A stretch of 58,530 nucleotides of DNA from JBDIVL01 sp039794405 (GCA_039794405.1 JBDIVL010000027.1:1-58530); one strand, 5' to 3'; positions 17,688 to 27,049 are shown, counted from the first letter of the stretch. Numbers and translations are program-made. The notes: a model not told the origin generated them from the sequence alone.

Positions 17688-18320
17688 TTAATACCTTTCA
17701 ACAAGCGATATTATTCGCTCCTTAAATTGTTTCAACGCGATGGCACGATGGCTGATTGTATTCTTAATTGAAGGAACCAATTCGCCAAAGGTTTGATGAT
17801 AATCGGTTGCGTAAAAAATAGGATCATATCCGAATCCGTTTTTTCCTCTCGGTTCTTCGGTAATGAGGCCTTCACAACTTCCATCTACTACAAAGAGCAA
17901 TTGACTTGGACTGGCGAGGGCAATGGAACAAACAAATCTTGCCTTACGCCTTTCTTTTGGTATCCCTTTTAATTCAGATAATACTTTTTCAATATTTTTC
18001 TCGTCGGTCGCTCCGGGGCCTGCGTACCTGCTGGAAAAAATGCCAGGACGTCCGTTGAGTGCATCGATCTCGAGTCCGGAATCATCAGCCATTGTCCACG
18101 TGTTACAGGCCTTTGCCAGTGTCGTTGCCTTTTTTATAGCATTTTCCTGAAAGGTATTTCCGTTTTCTTCGACAAGAGGTAAAAAGGGAAAATCCTCAGA
18201 TCCCCGAAGTACAATCCCCGGTATATTTTTGAGGATATTTATGATTTCCATTTTCTTTTTTTTGTTTTGTGTAGCAATCAAGATCGTTTTTGTGTGAATT
18301 TCATTTATAACTGAACTCAT
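17688..18320 (-). CDS. rdgB: XTP/dITP diphosphatase (RdgB/HAM1)
   Basis: A 210-residue non-canonical purine NTP pyrophosphatase. ILIATQNKKKKMEI is the N-terminal nucleotide-binding motif. FQENAIKKATTLAKACNTWTMADDSGLEIDALNGRPGIFSSRYAG (region) holds the metal-binding Asp pair, followed by GFGYDPIF and SHRAIALKQF. It removes XTP, dITP and ITP from nucleotide pools. The start ATG 18320 is preceded by GGAGAG. It lies just downstream of rph, the classical rph-rdgB pairing. Confidence 0.95.
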   Translation of the reverse strand: MSSVINEIHTKTILIATQNKKKKMEIINILKNIPGIVLRGSEDFPFLPLVEENGNTFQENAIKKATTLAKACNTWTMADDSGLEIDALNGRPGIFSSRYAGPGATDEKNIEKVLSELKGIPKERRKARFVCSIALASPSQLLFVVDGSCEGLITEEPRGKNGFGYDPIFYATDYHQTFGELVPSIKNTISHRAIALKQFKERIISLVERY

Positions 18321-18373
18321 TGTGTTTACTCTCCAAATTTCTATTTCCTGAAAACAAGATTAAATATAATTAT

Positions 18374-19090
18374 TCAACTTTCCAATACCTTTTTTTGAAT
18401 TTCGGTAATCTCACGAATTCCTTTTTTGGCTATATTCAGCATGTTCGCAAGTTGTTCATCGTCAAACACATACTCTTCTCCTGTCCCCTGTATTTCGATA
18501 AATTTGCCATTGCCTGTCATTACAATATTCATATCCACCTGTGCCGCAGCGTCTTCGGCATAGCAGAGGTCTAGTAATGTAACGTTATTGACAATGCCGA
18601 CGCTTACGGCAGCAACACTATTTAAGATGGGGTTTTCTTTAATGAGGTCTTTGCTTTTTAACCAGGCAAGAGCATCTATTAATGCTACGTAACTGCCCGT
18701 AATAGCTGCCGTACGTGTACCGCCGTCTGCCTGAATGACATCGCAGTCAATCCAAATGGTTCGTTCCTTAAGCAAGGCGAGATCGATAATAGAACGTAAT
18801 GAACGGCCGATAAGCCTTTGGATTTCATGGGTTCTTCCTGTTATTTTCCCTTTCGTGGACTCTCTTGCAACCCTCGTAGGTGTGGAAGCCGGAAGCAACG
18901 AATATTCTGCTGTAATCCAGCCTTCTCCCGTATTTTTAATGTGGGGTGGAACATTCTCTTCGATGGAAGCGGTACAGATAACTTCTGTATTCCCTGCCTG
19001 GATAAGTACCGAGCCCGGTGCATATTTTGTAAAATGTCTTTTAATGATGAGCGGGCGTAGTTCATCATATTTACGGTTATCAGTTCTCAT
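18374..19090 (-). CDS. rph: ribonuclease PH
   Basis: 238 residues from ATG 19090. RNase PH signatures are RPLIIKRHFTKYAPGSVLIQ, GEGWITAEYSLLPAST, GRTHEIQRLIGRSLRSIID, TIWIDCDVIQADGGTRTAAITG and NIVMTGNGKFIEIQGTGEE. It trims tRNA 3' ends phosphorolytically. The frame opens at a GTG at 19108 immediately after the argF stop, but the ATG six codons later has AGGTGG at good spacing and matches the family N terminus (MRTDNRKYDELRP). It is probably cotranscribed with argF and rdgB. Confidence 0.95.
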   Translation of the reverse strand: MRTDNRKYDELRPLIIKRHFTKYAPGSVLIQAGNTEVICTASIEENVPPHIKNTGEGWITAEYSLLPASTPTRVARESTKGKITGRTHEIQRLIGRSLRSIIDLALLKERTIWIDCDVIQADGGTRTAAITGSYVALIDALAWLKSKDLIKENPILNSVAAVSVGIVNNVTLLDLCYAEDAAAQVDMNIVMTGNGKFIEIQGTGEEYVFDDEQLANMLNIAKKGIREITEIQKKVLES

Positions 19091-19108
19091 ATTATAATAT
19101 TCCACCAC

Positions 19109-20032
19109 CTATTTTCGCAGCAGGAGTTTCAAAAGTGCTTTTTCTACATGGAGTCTGTTTTCAGCCTGGTCATATACAATGGAATGTGGTCCATCAATAA
19201 CTTCATCGGTAATTTCCTCTCCGCGATGAGCCGGCAGGCAGTGCATTACCTTGACATCATTCCTTGCAATTTTCAAAAGGTTGTTGTTGATTTGATAATT
19301 TTTAAAAGCTTGTTTCCGTACCTCTATTTCAGCTTCTTGTCCCATACTGACCCATGTATCTGTATAAAGGACATGTGCATTTTCTGCAACTTCCTTAGGG
19401 TCTTGGTAAAGATGTATGGTGTCTTGTCCATCTGCCATTTGTTTCGTTTTCGAGATAAAATCCGGAGTAAGCTCATATCCTTCCGGTGATGCGATATGGA
19501 GGTGAATGCCCAATTTTGCACAGATATGCGCCAAAGATCGTGCAACATTATTCCCATCACCAATAAAGGCGAACTTTAAGTTTGTATAAGTGCCAAATTT
19601 TTCTTTGATGGTATAGATATCTGTGAGTGCCTGGCATGGATGGAGATAGTCTGACAGGGCATTAATAACCGGCACAGTGGCAAATCTGGCTAAGTCTTGA
19701 ATTATATCCTGTCCGAAGGTACGAATGACAATTCCATTTACATAACGTGATAATACCCGGGCGACATCTTTTACCGATTCTCTTTTACCGATATTAACAT
19801 CATGCTGGGTTAGATAAATGGTATGGCCGCCCAATTGTACCATTGCCACTTCAAAAGAAACACGCGTACGCATCGAACTTTTCTCAAAAATCATGCCCAG
19901 AATTTTTCCATTCAGACATTTTTCGTCGTATCCTTTATTATGCCATTCCTTGAGTTCCTTCGTGACATTGAATATCTCCTCAATGTCAGGTTGTGAAAGT
20001 TCTGCAATTGAGATTAAATCCTTACATTTCAT
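19109..20032 (-). CDS. argF: ornithine carbamoyltransferase
   Basis: About 307 residues. The carbamoyl-phosphate loop is KSSMRTRVSFEVA. HPCQALTD, the ornithine-binding region DTWVSMGQEAE and HCLPAHRGEEITDEV are all present, so the enzyme should be active. It makes citrulline from ornithine and carbamoyl phosphate. ATG 20032 (MKCKDLISIAELS) is preferred over the ATG at 20038 because a GAGAG stretch is then well spaced. It follows argD with a ~10-bp gap, and the pair is part of an arginine block (argB lies ~6 kb upstream on the same strand). Confidence 0.95.
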   Translation of the reverse strand: MKCKDLISIAELSQPDIEEIFNVTKELKEWHNKGYDEKCLNGKILGMIFEKSSMRTRVSFEVAMVQLGGHTIYLTQHDVNIGKRESVKDVARVLSRYVNGIVIRTFGQDIIQDLARFATVPVINALSDYLHPCQALTDIYTIKEKFGTYTNLKFAFIGDGNNVARSLAHICAKLGIHLHIASPEGYELTPDFISKTKQMADGQDTIHLYQDPKEVAENAHVLYTDTWVSMGQEAEIEVRKQAFKNYQINNNLLKIARNDVKVMHCLPAHRGEEITDEVIDGPHSIVYDQAENRLHVEKALLKLLLRK

Positions 20033-20048
20033 AAGCATCTCTCGTACA

Positions 20049-21248
20049 TTAAGTTTTAGAAAGAACAGTTTTTAAAATGCTCAATCCCTCATCAATGGAT
20101 TCTTTTTTAACATTGAGAGGGGGCATAAACCGAATAACTTTATCATGTGTACAGTTAAGGAATAAGCCTGCCTGAATACAGTTCTTAATGACATCAGTCC
20201 CGTTCACTGCTAGTTCAATCCCAATCATAAGGCCCATGCCACGTACCTCATGGATAGCCTTATGCGTTCTTTGTAATGATTTTAATTGATCCAGGGAATA
20301 ACTGCCAATTTTTCTTACATGATCAAGGAGATTTTCTTTTTCAATCGTTTCAAAAACTGCCACACCGGCCGCACATGCCAATGGGTTTCCACCAAAAGTA
20401 GATGCATGGCTGCCCGGGATAAGGCTTTTTGCGACCTCTTTTTTTGCTGTCATAGCCCCAATGGCTATACCACCACCAAGTGCTTTTGCCAGTGTCATAA
20501 TATCTGGTTCTATATCATAGTGCTGATAGGCAAAATATTTTCCTGTTCGTCCCATGCCGCACTGTACTTCATCAAGGATCAAGAGTAATCCCTTCTCGTC
20601 ACACAATTTTCTAATACCTTGCAGAAAGTCTTTGGTGGCAATGTTAATTCCGCCTTCGCCCTGGATAGTCTCGAGCATAACGGCGCATGTTTTATCATCA
20701 ATCGATTTTTTTAGTGCTTCCAGGTCATTGAACGGGACGTAGGAAAATCCTTCGATAAGGGGTGCAAATCCTTTATGATATTTTGGTTGCGCAGTCGCCG
20801 TAACCGTGGCAATTGTTCGCCCATGAAATGAATTTGAGAATGTAATGATTTTGTACTTCCCGGCATTTGAATTATGAATACGAGCGAGCTTAATTGCAGC
20901 CTCATTAGCTTCAGCGCCGCTGTTGCAGAAGAAACATTGTCCACCGAAAGATTTTTCTGATATGTGTTTTGCGAGTAATCCCTGCGGCTCGGTATAATAA
21001 ATATTAGGGGCATGCTGGAGTTTCGCTGCCTGGTTTTGAATAGCAGCAACAACATTGGGATGGCAGTGTCCTAACAGGCTTACTGCCCAACCGGAAAAGA
21101 GATCCAGATACCGCTTCCCTTCTGCATCCCAAACATCCACACCACTGCCTTTGACTAGTAAGATAGGGTTCCGGGTATAATTAGGAATAACGTAGTGATC
21201 ATATATTTCTTTAATCTCATTAGTCTTCATATTTTTTATTTTTTCCAT
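20049..21248 (-). CDS. argD: acetylornithine aminotransferase
   Basis: A 399-residue class-III PLP aminotransferase. It has the cofactor-phosphate motif NSGAEANEAAIKLAR, FHGRTIATVTATAQPKY, the Asp in LLILDEVQCGMGRTGK, and the Schiff-base Lys in ADIMTLAKALGGGIAIGA-type context (here PDIMTLAKALGGG). It transfers the amino group to N-acetylglutamate semialdehyde. The start could be ATG 21248 (GAGGAG immediately adjacent) or ATG 21230. It is followed by argF. Confidence 0.95.
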   Translation of the reverse strand: MEKIKNMKTNEIKEIYDHYVIPNYTRNPILLVKGSGVDVWDAEGKRYLDLFSGWAVSLLGHCHPNVVAAIQNQAAKLQHAPNIYYTEPQGLLAKHISEKSFGGQCFFCNSGAEANEAAIKLARIHNSNAGKYKIITFSNSFHGRTIATVTATAQPKYHKGFAPLIEGFSYVPFNDLEALKKSIDDKTCAVMLETIQGEGGINIATKDFLQGIRKLCDEKGLLLILDEVQCGMGRTGKYFAYQHYDIEPDIMTLAKALGGGIAIGAMTAKKEVAKSLIPGSHASTFGGNPLACAAGVAVFETIEKENLLDHVRKIGSYSLDQLKSLQRTHKAIHEVRGMGLMIGIELAVNGTDVIKNCIQAGLFLNCTHDKVIRFMPPLNVKKESIDEGLSILKTVLSKT

Positions 21249-21418
21249 CTCCTCAAATAATGAAAAAGGGATTGAAATTTTATCCTGATTTCAACCCCGG
21301 AAAGAAGCCATAATTATACATTATTTATAATAATATACAACAATCTTATCGTTGAATTTTATAAGTAATTCGTGTCTGACGAAAACTTGCAAAAATGTCA
21401 TTTATTAAGGAGGATTAA

Positions 21419-22420
21419 TTAAAAGGCACTGAATACGATACTCCCAAATGCTCCAACAGGAATCTGTTCTCGGTACCCTTGGATCGTTTGCCTCAGATCA
21501 CTGACAAGCTTTTCTATTTCCACATAAAGCTCATTACTGTTAATTATCTTAGCTAAGGAACCCTCACCCCGCTCTATCTTTTCAAGGATGTTCTTTATAC
21601 TTTCCGAGGCATCGCTGAGATTTGTAAAAATACCTTTTTCTGTTAGAGGCTTTAATGCGCTGTTCAATTCCTTCAGCGATTCTTTCACTTGAGGGCCAAG
21701 GTCTCCCAGTCCTGCAAGGGCATTATTTATACTTTGTTCATTGTTTGTAAGTACCTTTTGGATAACTCCCATAGCAGAGTCCAATTTATTTATAAGTGCT
21801 TCATCGGTAATCAATCTGCCTAGTGTCCCTTGCCCTGAATTGATTTTGTCTGCAATACCCAGGGTTGAATCCAGTAATTTATTAAGTGTCGGAAGAGAAC
21901 TTTCTAATGATCTTCCACTACTCTTTAACGAATCAAAAAGTTCCTGCATGCCTTTCAATGGTTCAGTTATATTCTGCAATCCTGTTAATGTATTATCTAA
22001 TTTAGATACCATATCAATGAAACCAGGTGATTCAACAGTCTTTATTATTTCACCAGCATTATATGCAGGATTAGAAGATGATGCAAGGGTAATGTTGATA
22101 TGGCTTTTCCCCAATAGGAAATCAGAGATAATTGAGGCTTCCGATCCTTTTCGGATTGCTATACTCTTTTGGATAGATATCACGACCTTAATTTTATCAC
22201 CCTCAACAGCAATGCTTTTTACATTTCCAACCTTTATCCCTGCCAGGGTAACATTGCTCTTAACTTCCAAGCCTTTCGCTTCATCAAAATATGCTATAAG
22301 ATCGTAATAGTTCCACCACTCGCCGACTCTCTCAATGCGAAAGGTTAGAACTGCAAGTATTGTCATGCCGAGGATAAAAAATATACCTACCTTCGTTGCT
22401 GATATAGATGTTGATTCCAT
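21419..22420 (-). CDS. long MCE/MlaD-family protein with helical C-terminal domain
   Basis: 333 residues: a membrane anchor (KVGIFFILGMTILAVLTF), one MCE domain (DLIAYFDEAKGLEVKSNVTLAGIKVGNVKSI to SHINITL), then ~200 residues of predicted amphipathic helix. The helical part includes two similar segments, SGQGTLGRLITDEALINKL and GEGSLAKIINSNELYVEI. Such long single-MCE proteins may form a helical channel or needle towards the outer membrane (family inference). ATG 22420 has GGAGG at 9-nt spacing; a GTG at 22426 overlapping the upstream stop is an alternative. It completes the second E-F-D module, which has no C or A gene. Confidence 0.9.
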   Translation of the reverse strand: MESTSISATKVGIFFILGMTILAVLTFRIERVGEWWNYYDLIAYFDEAKGLEVKSNVTLAGIKVGNVKSIAVEGDKIKVVISIQKSIAIRKGSEASIISDFLLGKSHINITLASSSNPAYNAGEIIKTVESPGFIDMVSKLDNTLTGLQNITEPLKGMQELFDSLKSSGRSLESSLPTLNKLLDSTLGIADKINSGQGTLGRLITDEALINKLDSAMGVIQKVLTNNEQSINNALAGLGDLGPQVKESLKELNSALKPLTEKGIFTNLSDASESIKNILEKIERGEGSLAKIINSNELYVEIEKLVSDLRQTIQGYREQIPVGAFGSIVFSAF

Positions 22421-22422
22421 AA

Positions 22423-23187
22423 TCACGTACCTCCAACTTTTACATTTCTATGCCTTGTGATAAATTGAGTAACAATATCGTTTTTACTATGTCTGAATGA
22501 TTCAGGGTCACCTTCCTCAATAATCCTTCCCTGGTAAAGCATGCAGATATGGTCTCCGATGAAGAATGCCGATTCCATATCATGGGTTACAACGACCGAT
22601 GTCATTTTAAATTTTTCTTTTAACTCCATGATAAGTTCATCAATATTTCCAGCCATGATGGGGTCAAGACCTGCTGTTGGTTCGTCATAGAGTACAACTT
22701 CCGGATTCATTGCGAGGGCGCGGGCAATTGCAACCCTTTTTTTCATCCCTCCGCTGAGTTCTTCAGGCATGCTGTTATGTTTTTGTTCCATTTTTACTAA
22801 TGTTAATTTTTCCATAACGGTTTCATCGATTTGTTTTTTGGAAAGCCGGTGCTGTTCCTTAAGCCCTAATCCGACATTCTCAGCTACTGTCAGTGAATTT
22901 AATAGTGCGGCAGATTGAAATACCATGGCAAACCGGCTTCTGATTTCTCCTAATTCTGATTCGTCTTTTGTTGTAATATCTATACCGTGTATAAGTATTT
23001 TTCCTGAATCAGGCTTTATTAGCCCAATAATGTGCTTTAATAAGACGCTCTTTCCTGTTCCACTGCCCCCAATAATTACCGTAGTCTCACCTTTCCGTAT
23101 TTTTAAGTCAAGGTCCTTAAGTACCTGTAAACGGTTAAAGGACTTATTTAACTTCTGTATATCGATCTCAACACCATTCACAGCCAT
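22423..23187 (-). CDS. MlaF-type ABC ATPase, second module
   Basis: 254 residues. Walker A is GGSGTGKSVLLKH, Q-loop FQSAALLNSLTVAENVGLGL, signature LSGGMKKRVAIARAL, Walker B VVLYDEPTAGLDPIMAG and H-loop VVVTHDMESAFFIGD. It is a paralogue of the MlaF at 14.9 kb and clearly diverged from it. Its start overlaps the upstream permease stop by 10 bp, and its stop abuts the MCE gene start, indicating one operon. Confidence 0.92.
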   Translation of the reverse strand: MAVNGVEIDIQKLNKSFNRLQVLKDLDLKIRKGETTVIIGGSGTGKSVLLKHIIGLIKPDSGKILIHGIDITTKDESELGEIRSRFAMVFQSAALLNSLTVAENVGLGLKEQHRLSKKQIDETVMEKLTLVKMEQKHNSMPEELSGGMKKRVAIARALAMNPEVVLYDEPTAGLDPIMAGNIDELIMELKEKFKMTSVVVTHDMESAFFIGDHICMLYQGRIIEEGDPESFRHSKNDIVTQFITRHRNVKVGGT

Positions 23188-24113
23188 AACCTGGTGATAA
23201 AATAATTCAAAATGTATATTGAAACAAACGAGCAGACCACCGATTTTGTTGTTGCCTCACCTACACCAGCGGCTCCACCATCTGCCTTCAAGCCATAATG
23301 ACATCCTACTATAGCGATTGTGGCACCAAAAATGGCTGCCTTTACAAGGCCTTTGATAATATCAAGGACTTCCAGACTCTCTGCCATCCGGTCAAAATAG
23401 ACTTTAACAGGAATATGAAAATATGCTGCAGCTACGGAAGCCCCGCCTAAAATACCTATCGCATCAGCATAAATAACCAAAACGGGCAGCATACACAAGC
23501 AAGCGAGAAAACGGGGCATTGAAAGGTATCGGACCGGGTCGATGTTTAGGGTCTTAAGGGCAGCTACTTCTTCTGATACATTCATGGTACCAATTTCTGC
23601 TGTAATTGCAGCCCCGATCCTGCCTGCAAGAAGGAGTGCTGTGAGCACTGGTCCTAACTCCCTTGCCATGGCAATAGGAACAATGGCGCCTAACGATTCT
23701 GCCATACCAAATTTTTCCAGGGTATATCCCGTTTGAAGAACCATAACCATTCCTACAAAAAGTGATGTAAAAGTAGCAATTGGTAAGGTATTAACTCCCA
23801 TCTTCACCATAAAATGGAAAATTTTATCTAAATTCCTGAAGGCATGTTTACACCGGTATAGGGTATTGACGAAAAGCTGGAGTAATTCACCTGCCAGTTG
23901 GAATAGATTAAGTGCCCTCGTACCTACGTAGGTTAATGGATTTACCATGGTATAAAATCTCTCTTTTACGAGTTTTTCACCCCTCATTTGGAATAAATCA
24001 AAGGACTTGCAGTTTAACACCCTTTCTTTGAACCCCTGGAGAGGTGTCTCTTTCTGTTCCGGAGTTATCAATGAAAGCTGGTTAGTGTTCCAAAAGACAG
24101 ATACAGGCTGCAA
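23178..24113 (-). CDS. MlaE-type permease, second module
   Basis: 311 residues with the MlaE core: MGVNTLPIATFTSLFVGMVMVLQTGYTLEKFGMAESLG, MARELGPVLTALLLAGRIGAAITAEIGTMNVSEEVAALKTLNIDPVRYL and CHYGLKADGGAAGVGEATTKSVV regions. The first ~55 residues are not family-like. Translation may instead begin at ATG 23948 (MVNPLTYVGTRALNLF), although no strong Shine-Dalgarno decides this. It follows the WPFF-repeat gene across a 424-bp repeat-rich gap. Confidence 0.9.
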   Translation of the reverse strand: MQPVSVFWNTNQLSLITPEQKETPLQGFKERVLNCKSFDLFQMRGEKLVKERFYTMVNPLTYVGTRALNLFQLAGELLQLFVNTLYRCKHAFRNLDKIFHFMVKMGVNTLPIATFTSLFVGMVMVLQTGYTLEKFGMAESLGAIVPIAMARELGPVLTALLLAGRIGAAITAEIGTMNVSEEVAALKTLNIDPVRYLSMPRFLACLCMLPVLVIYADAIGILGGASVAAAYFHIPVKVYFDRMAESLEVLDIIKGLVKAAIFGATIAIVGCHYGLKADGGAAGVGEATTKSVVCSFVSIYILNYFITRLWL

Positions 24114-24163
24114 ACCAATGTCATTAAGTTAAGGATTATTTGACCAAAACAACCCCCTCGGTG

Positions 24164-24341
24164 TTGGTTCAATCGTCCACGATTGAACCGAAACGTTTGA
24201 GCCCGTTATCGGTACTAGGCATCAATCCAGAGCCTGTGTAGCAATTCGTGACATGGAGTTCAGTCCGCAATACTCATTGAATCGATCCAAAGCCAGTCAA
24301 AACGCCCAAACGTGTGGTTCAATCTACAAGATTGAACCAAC
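24164..24341. repeat. paired-hairpin dispersed repeat, copy 2
   Basis: It opens with hairpin 24166-24189 (GGTTCAATCG, loop TCCA, CGATTGAACC), continues GAAACGTTTGAGC, and closes with hairpin 24316-24338 (GGTTCAATC, loop TACAA, GATTGAACC) preceded by GCCCAAACG. The AAACGTTTG / CCAAACG pair lets the whole element fold as a larger structure. Confidence 0.75.
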
Positions 24342-24391
24342 TTAGGCTTAACTTAATGACATTGGGCTGCAACCTTGAACCGCTATGGAAG

Positions 24392-24509
24392 TAGGTTCAA
24401 TCGTTTACGATTGAACTAAAACATTTGGCGTTTTTCATGCGCTTGACACCAGTCAAAGGCGGACATGCCAATTCCAAATGTACGGTTCAATCTGCCGGAC
24501 TGAACCAAC
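24392..24509. repeat. paired-hairpin dispersed repeat, copy 3
   Basis: A shorter copy. Hairpin 24394-24417 (GGTTCAATCG, TTTA, CGATTGAACT) is followed by AAACATTTGGCG...GCGCTTGACACCAGTCAAA, then hairpin 24484-24506 (GGTTCAATC...GACTGAACC). Two copies in tandem fill the gap between the WPFF-repeat gene and the second mlaE. Confidence 0.75.
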
Positions 24510-24537
24510 CATGCGGATTTTCCAAAAGGCTAAATTG

Positions 24538-26016
24538 TTATTGTTTTCTTATTGTATCAGTCAAGGGTATTTTTAATAGATAAAATAACCGGATATATTG
24601 GTCTGTTTTGTTTTTCCTGTATGCAATCATGTTACCGAACAGGGAGAGATGTATAGTTCCTTCATGATTTTTGTATAAGGAGAAAAGAAGTGCTATCTCT
24701 CTATATGAAAATCGTGTGCTGTTTTCCTGGTGATAAAGCCTCCATAAGAAGCGTGTTGTTTTTATGCCGGTGGTCTTATTATCTCTCTGTTCATAAATAT
24801 GAAAGAACGGTTTCCAGTTTCTTTCCCAGCCTCCGTCGTCCAATAACGGATAGAGAGAAAGCGCCTCAAGGTTTGTGGAGGAATCAAATTCTTTTTCTTT
24901 TTTATAGAAAGGCCAGATCTGTCTCAGTTCAGCATGTTTTTTATCTCTCATTAAATATTTATGACGCTCCCAATAAAAAGGCAGAAAACGTACCGTATCA
25001 ATTTTTCTGGAATCACCTAACTGATAATGAATTAACCAGAACAAAGGATAAGCGAATGAACGTGTTTTTGTATCAGGTGTGTGGTTAATACTCCAGAATG
25101 GCAGAAAGGCATTTTTATTCCTTTCCTTACTTTTTATCTTTGTTGCAATGGGAAATGGATAATCCCACCGTTCTAATCCTTTCTGCTTATCTTTTATGTG
25201 GTTGAAGAGTGGCCATAAAATTGACCGGGAATCAGATACAGGCGTTTTCTCGGTGATATAGAAAGGAATGGTTCCCCAGCCTTTATACTCTCCGGTGTCT
25301 TTTATAGCGGCATTGACGTAAACATAAAGTGGCCACATGATAAAACCCTTTTTATATTTCCCCTTTTTCTCATGTTTCCCGTAAAAAGGCCAAAACTTAT
25401 ATCCGTTTTCATCACGATTCGTTGATGTGGTATAGTTAAAAAATGGCCAGATAATATTCCACGTTTGACGATTTTCTTTTATTAATTTCGTATAGACAGG
25501 CCATAAGACAAATTGTATTTTGTCTTGATTGAATCTGTGATGAAATGTTCCATAGAAAGGAAAGAGAGCAAAATCCTTTCCGTTTTGTGTTCTCTTAAAA
25601 AAAAGGGGAAAGAAAGTAATATCTTTTTCGGGGATATTACCGCTGGTATCTTTTCTATAGAAATAAAAGGGGAAGGCCCTTTGATATATTCTGTCTTCAG
25701 TACGTATGGCATACATGAGAGGCCAGAGAAATTCAGATTTTTTATAGTTCTCTTTTGGGGTTCTTTTAATGCTGTAGACAGGCCTGAAGGAAAATATGCT
25801 TGTGTCTTCGCTCTCCTTTACATGGAAAAAGGGGTACAATACCTCAAGTTCTTTTTCATTTTTTCCTGTTTTTTTGTTATAGAAAAAAATTGGCCAGAAG
25901 TTTATATCGGGATCGTAGTCCTCTGCATTATCATAGCCTTTGGCGTTTTTGTATGATGACGCAAGAATGATTATTGTAGCCAAGATGGTAAAAGGCAGGA
26001 TATATTTCTGAGCCAT
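24538..26016 (-). CDS. exported WPFF-repeat protein, unrecognised family
   Basis: A 492-residue protein with an N-terminal signal sequence (ILPFTILATIIILASSYKNAKG). The rest contains about 20 copies of an aromatic-Pro motif, [FILM][WYF]P[FLV][FYM], every 20-25 residues. Examples are NFWPIFFYN, FLWPLMYAI, FALFPFYGT, FVLWPVYTK, IIWPFFNYT, KFWPFYGK, FIMWPLYVY, RQIWPFYKK. Intervening sequence is rich in charged residues and Gly/Asn. The periodicity suggests a repetitive beta-structure, perhaps a barrel or propeller in the envelope (inference). It sits directly upstream of, and codirectional with, the second MCE/Mla module. I do not recognise the family and assign no function. Confidence 0.8.
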   Translation of the reverse strand: MAQKYILPFTILATIIILASSYKNAKGYDNAEDYDPDINFWPIFFYNKKTGKNEKELEVLYPFFHVKESEDTSIFSFRPVYSIKRTPKENYKKSEFLWPLMYAIRTEDRIYQRAFPFYFYRKDTSGNIPEKDITFFPLFFKRTQNGKDFALFPFYGTFHHRFNQDKIQFVLWPVYTKLIKENRQTWNIIWPFFNYTTSTNRDENGYKFWPFYGKHEKKGKYKKGFIMWPLYVYVNAAIKDTGEYKGWGTIPFYITEKTPVSDSRSILWPLFNHIKDKQKGLERWDYPFPIATKIKSKERNKNAFLPFWSINHTPDTKTRSFAYPLFWLIHYQLGDSRKIDTVRFLPFYWERHKYLMRDKKHAELRQIWPFYKKEKEFDSSTNLEALSLYPLLDDGGWERNWKPFFHIYEQRDNKTTGIKTTRFLWRLYHQENSTRFSYREIALLFSLYKNHEGTIHLSLFGNMIAYRKNKTDQYIRLFYLLKIPLTDTIRKQ

Positions 26017-26057
26017 CTACACCCCTTCTTGACGTATAGGAATTTCAAACCTTTGTA

Positions 26058-26081
26058 GAGACGCACAGCAGTGCGTTTCTC
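26058..26081. repeat. palindrome GAGACGCAC, second copy
   Basis: GAGACGCAC-AGCA-GTGCGTTTCTC is almost the same palindrome as at 17521-17542. It is preceded at 26029-26048 by the recurring motif TTGACGTATAGGAATTTCAA. It lies between argB and the WPFF-repeat gene. Confidence 0.6.
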
Positions 26082-26161
26082 CATGGGGTTTCTCGGGCTG
26101 GTGGGTTTCTTAAGTTGATCCAAGAAACTGTGTTAGCTCAATTAACCGATTTTCTCAGGGT

Positions 26162-27049
26162 CTATACGATGATTTGTGTTCCGACACCTTTATCGGTAAA
26201 TATCTCCAATAAAAGTGCATGCGGTATTAATCCATTAATAATGTGTGCCTTCTTTACTCCTGCTTTTACTGCATGAATGCATGCCAATGCCTTGGGAAGC
26301 ATTCCGCCGCTGATTATCTTTTTATCAATAAGTGCATGGACTTCGTTTTCATGTAAGGTAGAAGCGAGGGTGGTTTCATCATTTGGTTTTGTCATAATAC
26401 CATGGGTATTCGAGAGGAAAACAAGCTTCTCTGCATTGAGTGCTTTAGCAATAAATGCAGCTACATTATCTGCGTTGATATTATAGATATCCCCATTAAT
26501 CCCTTTTGCAATAGGTGGAACAACGGGGATGGTGCACGACCTGCACAAATGTAAGAATGTGTCTCTGTCAATCGATGTTACGCTACCTACAAAACCAATA
26601 TCTAACTTTTTCAGGGTACCGTCACTTCCCTTTGTCTCTGCGTAGTATTTTTCTGCCTTTATCAGGCAGTGTCCGTTTTGCCAGATACAGGTAGCTTCAT
26701 TACCCAATGTGGAAATTTTCTTTATTATGGAAGAGCTGATTTGGTTAATGAGAACATCTTTTGCTATCTCCAGGGTCTCAATATCCGTGATTCTATGACC
26801 TTCAATAAATTTTGGATTTAACCCCCTTTTTGTCATTTCTTGAGTGATATGTGGACCACCGCCATGGACCAATATTGGCATAATACCAACAGTTTTCATA
26901 AATACGATGTCCTGGAGCACGTTGGTGAGTACCTCATCACTGGACATTGCCCCTCCACCGAATTTAATTACCACAATTTTATCTCTAAAAGATCGTATAT
27001 AAGGAATGGCCTCTATGAGTATATTTGCCTTCCGAATGGCATTTTCCAT
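26162..27049 (-). CDS. argB: acetylglutamate kinase
   Basis: 295 residues, the usual ArgB length. KFGGGAMSSDEV binds phosphate, ILVHGGGPHITQEM and FIEGHRITD bind N-acetylglutamate. INADNVAAFIAKALNAEKLVFLS and KIISGGMLPKALACIHAVKAGVKKAHIING lie in the ATP-binding half. It phosphorylates N-acetylglutamate, the committed step feeding ArgD and ArgF encoded downstream. ATG 27049 gives the canonical N terminus. Confidence 0.96.
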   Translation of the reverse strand: MENAIRKANILIEAIPYIRSFRDKIVVIKFGGGAMSSDEVLTNVLQDIVFMKTVGIMPILVHGGGPHITQEMTKRGLNPKFIEGHRITDIETLEIAKDVLINQISSSIIKKISTLGNEATCIWQNGHCLIKAEKYYAETKGSDGTLKKLDIGFVGSVTSIDRDTFLHLCRSCTIPVVPPIAKGINGDIYNINADNVAAFIAKALNAEKLVFLSNTHGIMTKPNDETTLASTLHENEVHALIDKKIISGGMLPKALACIHAVKAGVKKAHIINGLIPHALLLEIFTDKGVGTQIIV

